DNA of 46,778 nt from Chloroflexota bacterium (GCA_013112725.1 JABFFZ010000044.1:1-46778), one strand, 5' to 3'. Shown: positions 34,558 through 42,521, numbered from the stretch's first letter. Translations and numbers: made by a program. The notes: generated by a model from the letters alone, not told the origin.

Positions 34558-34890
34558 ATGAGACGAGATGTATTTCAAGCTATAGCCGATCCGCACCGGC
34601 GCACGATATTGGAATTGTTGGCGCAGCAAAACCTGACCGTCAATAGTGTGGCTGCCTACTTTGACATCAGCCGCCCGGCCATTTCTAAACATATCAAAAT
34701 CCTGGTTGAGTGTGGGCTGGTGATCATGCAGCGTCACGGCCGTGAGCGCATCTGTGAAGTCCAACCGGAAAAGTTGAACGAAGTCACGAATTGGCTGGAA
34801 CAATATCAACGTTATTGGGAGCAGCGTTTTGACCGTCTGGACGAACTGCTGCAAGAACTACAAAAAAAGGAGAATGGACATGACAACTAG
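34558..34890 (+). CDS. ArsR-family winged-helix repressor
   Basis: 110 residues from ATG 34558. The opening [20 protein letters not shown] and the recognition helix [20 protein letters not shown] are textbook ArsR/Smt[16 protein letters not shown] is the wing, and [19 protein letters not shown] with a coiled tail completes the subgroup that controls SRPBCC (AHSA1-like) genes. No metal-binding Cys motif is seen, so the signal is probably not a metal. Eleven bases overlap with the next gene. Promoter and operator are directly upstream. Confidence 0.92.
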   Translation: MRRDVFQAIADPHRRTILELLAQQNLTVNSVAAYFDISRPAISKHIKILVECGLVIMQRHGRERICEVQPEKLNEVTNWLEQYQRYWEQRFDRLDELLQELQKKENGHDN

Positions 34891-35374
34891 GAAGAACCCA
34901 ACTATCATCACGGCCGAACCCGGCAAGCAGGAACTTTTTATTACCAGGGAATTTGAAGCGCCGCGTGAACTGGTATTCCGGGCGCACACCGATCCTGACC
35001 TATATGCCCAATGGCTGGGGCCACGTGGCCTGAGCACCACATTTGAGATATTTGAGCCGGTCAGCGGCGGTCGGTGGCGGTTCACCCAAAAAGATGAAGC
35101 CGGCAACGCATACGCCTTCCATGGCGTGTACCATGAAGTGAAAGCCCCCGAACGCCTTATCGGCACATTTGAATATGAAGGGCTGCCGGAGAGCGGTCAT
35201 GTCAGTCTGGAAACCGCCAGTTTTGAAGAGTTGCCCAACGGCCGTTCCCGAATCAGGAGTCAATCCGTCTTTCAGTCCGTAGCCGACCGGGACGACATGA
35301 TCGCGTCAGGCATGGAACAGGGCGTTAATGAAGGATATGAACGCCTTGATGAGATATTGGCGGCTGGTGATTAG
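34880..35374 (+). CDS. SRPBCC/AHSA1-like lipid-binding fold protein
   Basis: 164 residues from ATG 34880 with AGGAGA six bases before it. The opening [20 protein letters not shown] and the motif [19 protein letters not shown], then [21 protein letters not shown] and [13 protein letters not shown], are those of the AHSA1/COG3832 group, helix-grip proteins that hold hydrophobic ligands. In bacteria they are regularly paired with an ArsR regulator, as here. The ligand is unknown. The VOC gene 68 bp downstream is a frequent third member. Confidence 0.88.
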   Translation: MTTRKNPTIITAEPGKQELFITREFEAPRELVFRAHTDPDLYAQWLGPRGLSTTFEIFEPVSGGRWRFTQKDEAGNAYAFHGVYHEVKAPERLIGTFEYEGLPESGHVSLETASFEELPNGRSRIRSQSVFQSVADRDDMIASGMEQGVNEGYERLDEILAAGD

Positions 35375-35375
35375 T

Positions 35376-35425
35376 GGTTGGTGGCTGGTAGCTAAAAAAA
35401 CAACCGAACACCAGCCGCCTCAAGC
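35376..35425. repeat. GGTTGGTGGCTGGTAGCT-type repeat
   Basis: GGTTGGTGGCTGGTAGCT faces ACCGAACACCAGCCGCC across an A-run, giving an imperfect hairpin. The same family occurs at 38019-38048. Confidence 0.55.
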
Positions 35426-35442
35426 ATAAAGGAAGCAAAGTG

Positions 35443-35907
35443 ATGCAAAAAATAGTTCCCTTCTTATGGTTTGATAATCAGGCAGAAGAAGCGGCAAATT
35501 TATATACTTCCCTCTTCAAAAACTCCAGCATGGGCAGCGTTTCGCGGGGGCCAGATGGAACAGTGTTTATGGCCACATTTCAGCTTGATGGGCAGGAATT
35601 TATGGCCTTGAACGGCGGGCCGCGTTCCCAATTTACGGAAGCCGTCTCGTTTTTCGTCAATTGTGAAACGCAAGCGGAAGTAGATCATTTGTGGAACAGC
35701 CTGACGGCCGATGGCGGCGAAGAGAGCATGTGCGGTTGGCTAAAGGACAAATATGGGCTATGGTGGCAAATTATTCCCACGATTTTAGGCGATTTGATGC
35801 AAGATGAAGATGGAGAGAAAGCCGGCCGGGTCACACAGGCGATGCTTCAAATGAAGAAGATTGAGATTGCGGATTTGTTGCGGGCTTACGAAGGGGCAGT
35901 TGCGTGA
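35443..35907 (+). CDS. VOC-superfamily PhnB-like protein
   Basis: 154 residues from ATG 35443, with AAGGAAG upstream. The sequence MQKIVPFLWFDNQAEEAANL then YTSLFKNSS, QEFMALNGGP, AVSFFVNCETQAEVDHLWNS and CGWLKDKYGLWWQIIP is typical of the PhnB / 3-demethylubiquinone-methyltransferase-like group of VOC proteins. The metal site of true glyoxalases is not clear. Members accompany ArsR and SRPBCC genes in many bacteria. Function unknown, perhaps binding or handling of a small organic compound. Confidence 0.85.
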   Translation: MQKIVPFLWFDNQAEEAANLYTSLFKNSSMGSVSRGPDGTVFMATFQLDGQEFMALNGGPRSQFTEAVSFFVNCETQAEVDHLWNSLTADGGEESMCGWLKDKYGLWWQIIPTILGDLMQDEDGEKAGRVTQAMLQMKKIEIADLLRAYEGAVA

Positions 35908-35978
35908 AACGAAAGGCGTGATGGGTGAAACGTGATGCGTGTGGGCTTCCCGGCCACGCATCACGCATCACGCATCAC
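35908..35978. repeat. GTGATGCGTG ... CACGCATCACGCATCACGC inverted repeat
   Basis: GGCGTGATGGGTGAAACGTG then ATGCGTGTGG faces GGCCACGCATCACGCATCAC further right, forming a hairpin with CATCACG units as in 15058-15093. Its right edge meets the truncated DUF411 reading frame. Confidence 0.8.
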
Positions 35979-36169
35979 TGATTATGGCACGACTGCAACT
36001 CTGCCAGTATCTGGTACCGATTTTTAATGGTGGTCACATCGGTAATTTGCTCCACCCGCACCCGGTAGCCATGGCTTTCCACATATTCAATCCAGCCGCC
36101 ACAACAGCCACAGGTCGGTGACTTATAGACGGTGATGATCGCCGGAGCAATTTCGCTTTTCCAGACAAC
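35975..36169 (-). pseudogene. DUF411 remnant, truncated at both ends
   Basis: The minus-strand frame reads AIITVYKSPTCGCCGGWIEY, then VESHGYRVRVEQI, NRYQILAELQSCHNQ and stop. This matches the start and middle of DUF411 proteins, including the CGCC metal-binding pair and the conserved SCH. A normal member continues past SCH(T) for about 30 more residues and has a signal peptide in front. Here the C-terminal part ends exactly where the CATCACG repeat begins (stop at 35975-35977). No start codon lies between the upstream stop (36170-36172) and the homologous region. DUF411 proteins are linked to copper and metal handling. Likely inactive. Confidence 0.8.
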
Positions 36170-36208
36170 TCAAGAATTCAGCACAGAAATAGTCAAGCCT
36201 GTATCGTT

Positions 36209-36235
36209 TTGCCAATCCCTTTGTTGTGCTACAAT
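36209..36235 (+). promoter_or_regulatory. Candidate promoter of the zinc-ribbon coiled-coil gene
   Basis: TACAAT at 36230-36235 is preceded by TTGCCA (36209-36214) at a short 15-base spacing, or TTTTGC at 17. About 38 bases before the start. Confidence 0.4.
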
Positions 36236-36273
36236 CGCCTACGCCACAACCCAATCATCTAATAAGGCAGGCC

Positions 36274-36975
36274 ATGACCCAAGTACACCAACTGTATCAA
36301 CTGCAAGAAACCGACCTGGAAATACGCGACAAAAAGCAACGGCTGGGCGAAGTGCTGCAAACCCTGAAAGGCCCGCCCTGGCTGATAAAGGCCAAAGCAG
36401 ATTTAGACACGGCCGTGACCACCCTCAACACCTTGCAAAACCAGCGCAATACGCTCAACCTGGAACTACAAACCCTGCGCAGCAAAGCCAAAAGCTCCGA
36501 AACGCGCCTCTATTCCGGCAAAGTGGTAAACACCAAAGAAATGGCCGATTTACAGCATGAAATCGAGTCTTTGAACCAGCGCGCCAGCGGGATCGAAGAC
36601 CAGGTTTTGGAACTGATGCTGCTCATGGAAGAAGCGGAAGCGGAAAAGAATGAAGCCACCACCACCGCCGCCGCGGCTGAAACGCGCTGGCAAAAAGAGT
36701 CTGTGGAGCTAGAAGCGGAAAAAACGGAACTGGCAATACGCCTGAACCGGCTGCTGCAGCGGCGGCAGGAGCAGGCCAGCGTGGTAGATGCCGCCTCGCT
36801 AAAAGAGTATGAACAGTTAGCCAAAAAGAAGGGAGGCACGGCCGTGACCCGGCTGCGCGTAGATATGTGCCTGGGCTGCCGCATGACCGTCTCGGCCAAC
36901 AACATAAAAGAAGCCAGAGAAGGGAAAAAAACATACTGCGGCAGTTGTGGCCGCATTCTTTACCCGTATGATTAG
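36274..36975 (+). CDS. Coiled-coil protein with C-terminal C4 zinc ribbon (zf-RING_7)
   Basis: 233 residues from ATG 36274. The first 170 residues form a long antiparallel coiled coil (LYQLQETDLEIRDKKQRLGE ... LYSGKVVNTKEMADLQHEIE). The LYSG-KEM turn between the helices is the hallmark of the COG1579 family. The C-terminal zinc ribbon has CLGCRMTVS and CGSCGRILYP, both CxxC pairs intact. Family members are thought to bind nucleic acid or act in envelope or flagellar functions, but no role is established. Single gene, own promoter likely. Confidence 0.88.
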   Translation: MTQVHQLYQLQETDLEIRDKKQRLGEVLQTLKGPPWLIKAKADLDTAVTTLNTLQNQRNTLNLELQTLRSKAKSSETRLYSGKVVNTKEMADLQHEIESLNQRASGIEDQVLELMLLMEEAEAEKNEATTTAAAAETRWQKESVELEAEKTELAIRLNRLLQRRQEQASVVDAASLKEYEQLAKKKGGTAVTRLRVDMCLGCRMTVSANNIKEAREGKKTYCGSCGRILYPYD

Positions 36976-37012
36976 CTTGTAATCGGTAAATGTACCAAAC
37001 ATCAACTCACCT

Positions 37013-38005
37013 TTAGGCCTGCAAAATCGTTTCAATTTGCTGCAATTCATCCGGCATAAACGAGAGATGATTGAGAACACCCACAATGTCCTCAATCTGG
37101 CTGGGGCGGCTGGTGCCGAGCAGGGCAGAGGTTACGGCCGGCTGCCGCAGCACCCAGGCCACCGCCAACTGCGCCATCGTCTGCCCCCGTGCCAGGGCAA
37201 TTTCATTCAGACGGCGGACTTTACCCACCTTTTCCAGGGTTATGTGGCTCTCATTCAGGAAAACGCCAGAACGCCGCACCCGCGAATCGTCAGGAATACC
37301 GTGCAGATACTTGTCCGTCAACAACCCTTGCGCCAGCGACGAAAAGACAATACAGCCAATCCCCTCGTCGGCCAGCGTGTCCAGCAAACCATCCGCCTCC
37401 ACCCATCGGTTGAACATACTGTAGGAGGGCTGGTGAATAAGGCAAGGCGTACCTAGTTGACGCAAAATGTGGGCAGCGCGGCGGGTCTGCTCACTGTTAT
37501 AGGAGGAGATACCCACATAAAGGGCGCGACCGCTGCGCACGGCATAATCAAGCGCGCCCATCGTTTCTTCCAACGGTGTGTCTGGGTCGAAGCGGTGGCT
37601 GTAGAAGATGTCCACATATTCTAGCCCCATCCGTTTCAGGCTTTGATCCAGGCTGGCAATGAGATATTTGCGTGACCCCCATTCGCCGTATGGTCCCGGC
37701 CACATATCATAGCCAGCTTTCGTGGAGATGATAAGTTCATCCCGGTAGGGGGCAAAATCGTGCCGGAAAATGTGACCGAACATCTCCTCGGCGGAGCCTG
37801 GCGGCGGCCCGTAATTATTGGCCAGGTCGAAGTGGGTAATGCCCAAATCAAAGGCACGGCGCAGCATGGCACGGCCGTTGGCCAGCGTATCTACCCCGCC
37901 AAAATTGTGCCACAGTCCCAGAGAAATGAGCGGCAGCTTTAACCCGCTGCGGCCACAGCGTTTGTATGGCATGGTGTCATATCGCGTTTTAGATGGTTGG
38001 TACAT
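37013..38005 (-). CDS. Aldo/keto reductase (YghZ / L-glyceraldehyde 3-phosphate reductase-like)
   Basis: 330 residues from ATG 38005, six bases behind AAAGGAG (an ATG at 38011 abuts the site). The tetrad residues are visible as Asp and Tyr in THFDLANNYG, the Lys in ISTKAGY and the His in FYSHRFDP. The segment YNNYGPPPGSAEE-like NNYGPPPGSAEEMFG and WPGPYGEWGSRKYLIASLDQ identifies the AKR14/YghZ group, which reduces small aldehydes with NADPH. SRPSQIEDIVG near the end is the NADPH phosphate-binding part. No neighbouring pathway gene is obvious. Confidence 0.92.
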   Translation of the reverse strand: MYQPSKTRYDTMPYKRCGRSGLKLPLISLGLWHNFGGVDTLANGRAMLRRAFDLGITHFDLANNYGPPPGSAEEMFGHIFRHDFAPYRDELIISTKAGYDMWPGPYGEWGSRKYLIASLDQSLKRMGLEYVDIFYSHRFDPDTPLEETMGALDYAVRSGRALYVGISSYNSEQTRRAAHILRQLGTPCLIHQPSYSMFNRWVEADGLLDTLADEGIGCIVFSSLAQGLLTDKYLHGIPDDSRVRRSGVFLNESHITLEKVGKVRRLNEIALARGQTMAQLAVAWVLRQPAVTSALLGTSRPSQIEDIVGVLNHLSFMPDELQQIETILQA

Positions 38006-38018
38006 GATCATCTCCTTT

Positions 38019-38048
38019 GTGGCTGGTGGCTAGTACCAGCCACCAGAT
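38019..38048. repeat. Near-palindrome CTGGTGGCTAGTACCAGCCACCAG
   Basis: Two facing copies of GGCTGGTGGCTAGT / ACCAGCCACC directly upstream of the aldo/keto reductase ribosome site; same family as 35376-35425. Confidence 0.6.
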
Positions 38049-38068
38049 TATAACCACTCTTTTTTAAC

Positions 38069-38097
38069 TTGCCTGGACAGGGCGATGGGCTTACAAT
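38069..38097 (+). promoter_or_regulatory. Promoter upstream of the SulP transporter
   Basis: TTGCCT (38069-38074), exactly 17 bases, TACAAT (38092-38097). The predicted transcript start is near 38104, about 110 bases before the gene. Confidence 0.7.
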
Positions 38098-38118
38098 GTC
38101 GGTTCTGACGAACCGACA
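38097..38118. promoter_or_regulatory. Operator-like inverted repeat over the -10/+1 of the SulP promoter
   Basis: TGTCGGTTC (38097-38105) and GAACCGACA (38110-38118) are perfect complements with a 4-base gap. The left arm starts on the last base of the -10 box, so a bound dimer would block transcription. The regulator is not identifiable. Confidence 0.65.
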
Positions 38119-38145
38119 AGCGACCCAATCTGGACAACAGGATGG

Positions 38146-38167
38146 CACGCCACAGGCGTGTTTTTTT
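38146..38167 (+). terminator. Intrinsic terminator inside the SulP leader (attenuator or small-RNA end)
   Basis: CACGCC-ACA-GGCGTG followed by seven T, 48 bases before the SulP start and about 60 bases past the predicted transcript start. It is on the same strand as the gene, so either expression depends on read-through or a short RNA ends here. Confidence 0.75.
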
Positions 38168-38214
38168 GGGACAACGTGCCGGGCGCCAAAAATCACTGCT
38201 GAATAGAGGACCAT

Positions 38215-40908
38215 ATGATGATTCAAGAGTGGCCGCGCATGTGGCAGCGTGAGTTCGCCAATTATAACCGGGATAAGCTGCAAAAAGATGTACTGGCGGG
38301 GATTACCGTCGCCGCCGTGTCACTGCCGTTGGCGTTGGCGTTTGGGGTGGCTTCGGGGGCAGATGCGGCGGCGGGGTTGGTCACGGCCGTACTCGCCGGC
38401 CTCGTCATTGGGCTATTGGGCGGCGCGCCTTACCAGATTTCAGGTCCCACCGGGGCCATGTCCGCCGTGCTCATTGTTCTGGTCAGCCGGTATGGGTTAC
38501 AAGGTATGTGGCTGGCGGCCGTGCTGGCCGGCATCATGCTGACCCTGCTCGGCATCTTCCGCCTGGGGCGCGTCGTCGCCCTCATTCCCGCGCCGGTCAT
38601 CTCCGGCTTCACCAGCGGCATTGCCATCATCATCGCCCTGGGCCAGCTTGACAACTTCCTGGGCATCAAAACCCCACCCGCCGAAAGCGTCGTGGAAAAG
38701 CTGCGCTACTACGCCGAACACGGCATCACCCCCAACCCAGAAGCCATGCTGCTGGCAACGCTGGTAGTGGTGATCATGATCGTCTGGCCGCGCTTTAAGT
38801 TCGGACAGCGGCTGCCCGGATCTCTCTTAGGCATCATCGTGGCTACGCTCATCGTCGCCATCACCCATTGGGATGTACCCGTTATCGGCGCCATTCCACG
38901 CACCATCTTGCTAGAAAATCGGCTTTCTCTCAGCCAGATTCCCTGGGCTGACCTCAGCAACCTGATTGTGCCGGCCATGTCCATTGCTGCCCTCGGCGCC
39001 ATCGAAAGCCTGCTCTGTGGCGCAGTCGCCGGTAATATGACCGGCATTCGCCTGAACAACAACATGGAGTTAATTGCCCAGGGTATCGGCAATCTCATCA
39101 TTCCGTTGTTTGGCGGTGTGCCGGCTACAGCCGCCATCGCCCGCACCAGCGTCAACATTAAAAGCGGCGGCGTCACCCGTGTGGTACCTATGCTGCATGG
39201 GGTGGTACTACTGCTGGCGGCGCTGCTATTGGCCGGGATTATTGGGCAGGTGCCGCTGGCGGCGTTGGCGGGTGTGCTGTTGGTAACTGCCTGGCGCATG
39301 AACGAATGGCACACCATTCGCTTTTACGTGGATCACCGCCTGAAACATGCCCTTATTGCCTTCTTCATTACCCTGGTAGCCACCGTCGTGCTGGATTTGA
39401 CGCAGGCAATCTTGATCGGTTTTGGCATCAGCACGCTCATTTTTATGGCGCAGATGAGCGAACTGCAAATTTCACGCAAGCCGGTGGAAGTGGAGCGGCT
39501 CACGGCCGTAGGCCACCAGTTTGTGCATCCGGGCCAGGACGTTGCTGTCTATTATTTAAGCGGGCCGCTCTTTTTTGCGGCGGCACGGCGGCTGGTGGAA
39601 TTTGTAGAAAGCCACGATACGGCCAATGCCACCTTGATTTTGTCTATTCGTGGTGTGCCGCTGGTTGACGCCACCGGTGTGGAAGTGATTCGTGAGATCA
39701 TAGACCGCCAGCGTCATGGCGGTGGCGATGTGTTGCTAACCTCGATGGATGATCGGGTGCGCCTGCTGCTAGAACGCGCCGGTGTGCTGGCTGAGTTAGG
39801 CCCAGACCACATCTTTTGGAGCGCGGATAAGGCGATTGCGGCGTTGGGGGCCACCGTTAGCAGCGAACCACCCGCAGAAATAACGGAACAGCCGATCATG
39901 GAAAGCCTGTTGATGGCGCCCTTTGCGGAAAAGATGGAACCGAGCCGCCCTGCGCCAGACGCGCTTGATCGCCCCGTGGCCGACGTGATGCGGACGGAAG
40001 TGGTAACGGTTTCGCCGGATGCCTCAGCCGCCGATATTGTGGCGCTGCTGCTGCAAAAGGGGTATCGCAGCCTGCCGGTGGTTGCCGAAAACGGCCGTCT
40101 CCTGGGCATTATCACCGACGGCGACCTGTTGCGCCGCGCCAATTTAAGCACCCGCCTGACGCCCGCCGGTGATGATTGGGGGCAGCGGCTGGCTGAAGTA
40201 GCCGACAAGTCCATGACCGGGGCGAACTTGATGACGGCGCCTGTCGTCACCATTCCGGCGACGGCGACGCTGCGTCAGGCGATGACGCAGATGATCACCC
40301 ACAGCCTGAAACGGCTGCCGGTAGTAGACGGAGGGCGGCTGGTGGGCTGGATCAGCCGTATAGACATCTTGCGCGCCATCGGGCAGCATCAATCGTTGGA
40401 TGAGCCGTTAACTTACCAGACGGACGACATCCTCGTTGACCGCCGCGTTATCACAACAGCGGATCTGATGCATCGGGATGTACCGGTGGTTTCGCCCCAG
40501 GCCTCACTGGAAGAAGTGTTGCAGGCGCTGGAACAAGATCGCCGCCGCCGCGCCGTTGTCGTAGATGCGGAACAGCAAGTGCTGGGCATTATCACCGATG
40601 GGGATTTGTTGGAACGCAGCCAACATGCCGTCCATCCTGGTCTGCGAAGCCGTTTGCATGCGCTGATCACAGGCCAATCATCTGCTCTTCCATCTACATT
40701 GGCAACGACGGAAACGGCCGCCGACCTGATGACGACGCCGGTCATTACCATTGCCGTAAACGCCACGCCGGACGAGGCGCTGAGGCTGATTATGGAACAT
40801 GGGGTTAAACGGCTGCCGGTGGTGGATGACAACGACCGTCTGGTCGGGCTGTTGGGTCGGGCCAGCTTACTGCGAGGTTTGTTGGGAGAGGCATCAGACT
40901 CATCCTAA
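38215..40908 (+). CDS. SulP-family anion transporter with STAS and four CBS domains
   Basis: 897 residues. The membrane part (1-400) has the SulP hallmarks GITVAAVSLPLALAFGVASG, GGAPYQISGPTGAM, SGFTSGIAIIIALGQLD and TAAIARTSVNIKSGG. A STAS domain follows (VYYLSGPLFFAAARRLVEFV, LILSIRGVPLVDATGVEV). The C-terminal 300 residues hold four CBS motifs in two pairs: VADVMRTEVVTVSP, ANLMTAPVVTIPATATL, ADLMHRDVPVVSPQASL and ADLMTTPVITIAVNATP. Each ends in a LLGIITDGDLL-type strand. SulP proteins carry sulfate, bicarbonate or other anions. CBS pairs usually sense adenine nucleotides, so transport may follow the energy state. Start ATG 38215 behind GAGG; leader holds promoter, operator and terminator. 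Confidence 0.93.
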   Translation: MMIQEWPRMWQREFANYNRDKLQKDVLAGITVAAVSLPLALAFGVASGADAAAGLVTAVLAGLVIGLLGGAPYQISGPTGAMSAVLIVLVSRYGLQGMWLAAVLAGIMLTLLGIFRLGRVVALIPAPVISGFTSGIAIIIALGQLDNFLGIKTPPAESVVEKLRYYAEHGITPNPEAMLLATLVVVIMIVWPRFKFGQRLPGSLLGIIVATLIVAITHWDVPVIGAIPRTILLENRLSLSQIPWADLSNLIVPAMSIAALGAIESLLCGAVAGNMTGIRLNNNMELIAQGIGNLIIPLFGGVPATAAIARTSVNIKSGGVTRVVPMLHGVVLLLAALLLAGIIGQVPLAALAGVLLVTAWRMNEWHTIRFYVDHRLKHALIAFFITLVATVVLDLTQAILIGFGISTLIFMAQMSELQISRKPVEVERLTAVGHQFVHPGQDVAVYYLSGPLFFAAARRLVEFVESHDTANATLILSIRGVPLVDATGVEVIREIIDRQRHGGGDVLLTSMDDRVRLLLERAGVLAELGPDHIFWSADKAIAALGATVSSEPPAEITEQPIMESLLMAPFAEKMEPSRPAPDALDRPVADVMRTEVVTVSPDASAADIVALLLQKGYRSLPVVAENGRLLGIITDGDLLRRANLSTRLTPAGDDWGQRLAEVADKSMTGANLMTAPVVTIPATATLRQAMTQMITHSLKRLPVVDGGRLVGWISRIDILRAIGQHQSLDEPLTYQTDDILVDRRVITTADLMHRDVPVVSPQASLEEVLQALEQDRRRRAVVVDAEQQVLGIITDGDLLERSQHAVHPGLRSRLHALITGQSSALPSTLATTETAADLMTTPVITIAVNATPDEALRLIMEHGVKRLPVVDDNDRLVGLLGRASLLRGLLGEASDSS

Positions 40909-41514
40909 TCAATCATGCAAAAATTCAAGCGGTGAGAAGTGAAACACGGCCGTGTCCCCAAAACTCTGGCCAACTATCCCAACTGTTGTGGGTTGGATGG
41001 GTAAATCGCCGGCCCACAACAACTCCCGATTCAAGCGCACCCGTATTTGACCCTCCACCACATCCAACCAAATCTCATTGGCGGCGTCATCAAGGCGCAC
41101 ATGGGGCCAGGGCTGCCAGGGGAGTGCGGTGGGCAGTGAGCGGTGAACAGTGGGCAGTGAGCAGTAAGTGGTGGTTGGCGGGGTTTGTTGGATGGTGGTG
41201 TAGCCGAGAGGGGAGAGGGCGATGATCACGGCCGTACAGCCATCCCCCAATACCAGTCCCGCACCACTGTCCAACTCGCCGCTTTGGTGGGTAATGGTAG
41301 CGCGCACCGACCAGTTACCAGATGGCAGCGGCTCTGGCAGCCAGACGATGGTCTGTTCTCCCGGAGGAATGGTGAGCGTTTGGGGCACGGCCGTCCAGGA
41401 CAGTTCACCCACCGGTTGGGGATCAAACAGGCCCAGGGCAATGAGCGAGATAAGGAGGACGGCCGTCACCGCCAACACCACCGCCCCCACGCGCAGCCAA
41501 ACAATTTGCCTCAT
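40909..41514 (-). CDS. Membrane-anchored protein of unknown function
   Basis: 201 residues from ATG 41514. One N-terminal membrane span (VGAVVLAVTAVLLISLIALG) anchors an outer domain with beta strands: GNWSVRATITHQSGELDSGA, GLVLGDG, PHVRLDDAANEIWLDVVEGQ and IRVRLNRELLWAGDLP. The pattern recalls a concanavalin-like or carbohydrate-binding sandwich, but no family is certain. A loop (TTTYCSLPTVHRSLPTA) is read from a GCAGTGAGC-type repeat kept in frame. Its stop directly abuts the stop of the convergent SulP gene. Confidence 0.6.
   Translation of the reverse strand: MRQIVWLRVGAVVLAVTAVLLISLIALGLFDPQPVGELSWTAVPQTLTIPPGEQTIVWLPEPLPSGNWSVRATITHQSGELDSGAGLVLGDGCTAVIIALSPLGYTTIQQTPPTTTYCSLPTVHRSLPTALPWQPWPHVRLDDAANEIWLDVVEGQIRVRLNRELLWAGDLPIQPTTVGIVGQSFGDTAVFHFSPLEFLHD
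41122..41175 (-). repeat. GTGAGCGGTGAACAGTGGGC repeat in frame inside the 201-residue protein gene
   Basis: GGGCAGTGAGCGGTGAACAG and GGGCAGTGAGCAGTAAGTGG, same family as 20095-20150. Confidence 0.75.
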
Positions 41515-41519
41515 GCCAC

Positions 41520-41612
41520 CAAGTCTAACAATCCCTTCACCTCCTCACCCCATCACCTCATCACCCCCTCACCTTGCCGCCCCATCGCCTTGTCACCTGG
41601 TGGCCTAACCAC
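41520..41612. repeat. CACCTCATCACCCC-type repeat before the enoyl-CoA hydratase gene
   Basis: CCTTCACCTCCTCACCCCAT and CACCTCATCACCCCCTCACC units fill the divergent intergenic region; no ribosome site is left. Confidence 0.6.
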
Positions 41613-41625
41613 TACACTTACCCTC

Positions 41626-42459
41626 ATGCCTGATGAAATCAGCTTCACGATTGCCGATCAAATTGCCACGCTGACGGTAAACCGGCCCGAGGCGCGGAAT
41701 GCGTTGAATTGGGCCGCACAGGAACAGTTTGCCGCCTGTGTCACGGCCGTGTCGCAAAATCCCTCCATCCGCCTCCTCATTATCACCGGTGCGGGGCAGC
41801 AGGCATTTGTAGCCGGGGGTGATCTGAAGGAGTTGAGCGGCCATCCTGAACCAGAGGCCGGGGTGCGGCTGAACCAGATAATGCGCCGCGCCTTGCAGCA
41901 GCTAACCGAACTACCCATCCCCGTCATCGCCGCCGTGAATGGCGACGCTTTTGGCGGCGGTTGCGAAATTTTGACGGCATGTGATTTACGCATCGCTGCC
42001 GGCCATGCCCGTTTTTCGTTTGCCCAGGTGAAAAACGCATTGGCCACCGGCTGGGGTGGCACAGCGCGGCTGGTGCGGCTGCTGGGCCAAAGCCGGGCGC
42101 TGGAACTGCTGCTCACGGCGCGGCTGCTCACGGCTGTGGAAGCGCAACAAATCGGCCTGGTGCATCGGGTGGTTAACACAGGCGCGGATTGGAACACGGC
42201 CGTGAATGCCTGGGCGCGGGAACTCTGCCAGCTGCCAGGGCCCACATTGGCCGCCCTCAAACAACTAACCTACGCCGCCGCCCATTTGCCCCTTGCCGAA
42301 ACGAACCGGCTGGAAACCGAACTCTTTGTCCACCTCTGGTCACACCCCGACCATCTAGAAGCAATGGCCGCCTTTGTAGAAAAGCGCAAGCCCCTGTTCA
42401 ACAGGATCACCGATTATCAGACGAACACAAATTTGACCGATGAAACGAATTATGGCTAG
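41626..42459 (+). CDS. Enoyl-CoA hydratase/isomerase (crotonase family)
   Basis: 277 residues from ATG 41626. The oxyanion-hole segments are AFVAGGDLKELSG and NGDAFGGGCEILTACDLRIA, then FAQVKNALATGWGGTARLVR. The first catalytic Glu of classic hydratases would fall near VKNALATGWGG and is not clearly present, so the reaction may be isomerisation, decarboxylation or another crotonase step. Without neighbouring beta-oxidation genes the substrate stays open. The last 17 residues (ITDYQTNTNLTDETNYG) look read-in from a repeat and lie beyond the fold. Confidence 0.85.
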   Translation: MPDEISFTIADQIATLTVNRPEARNALNWAAQEQFAACVTAVSQNPSIRLLIITGAGQQAFVAGGDLKELSGHPEPEAGVRLNQIMRRALQQLTELPIPVIAAVNGDAFGGGCEILTACDLRIAAGHARFSFAQVKNALATGWGGTARLVRLLGQSRALELLLTARLLTAVEAQQIGLVHRVVNTGADWNTAVNAWARELCQLPGPTLAALKQLTYAAAHLPLAETNRLETELFVHLWSHPDHLEAMAAFVEKRKPLFNRITDYQTNTNLTDETNYG

Positions 42460-42518
42460 GGGTGATCCGTTGAAATCCGTTCTATTCGTAAAATCTGTGA
42501 TTAAATCCAAATCAATTA
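42405..42518 (+). repeat. ATCCGTTCTATTCGTAAAAT-type repeat behind the enoyl-CoA hydratase gene
   Basis: ACCGATTATCAGACGAACAC, GACCGATGAAACGAATTATG and TGATCCGTTGAAATCCGTTC continue into AATCTGTGATTAAATCC. Part of it codes for the C-terminal tail of the preceding protein. Confidence 0.6.
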
Positions 42519-42521
42519 ATT

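Noticed and set aside
38075..38167. Fluoride riboswitch before SulP because of GGCGATGG
   Set aside because: The pairing partner and the downstream ACGC...GATGAC core of that class are missing, and the word lies in the promoter spacer, upstream of the predicted transcript start.
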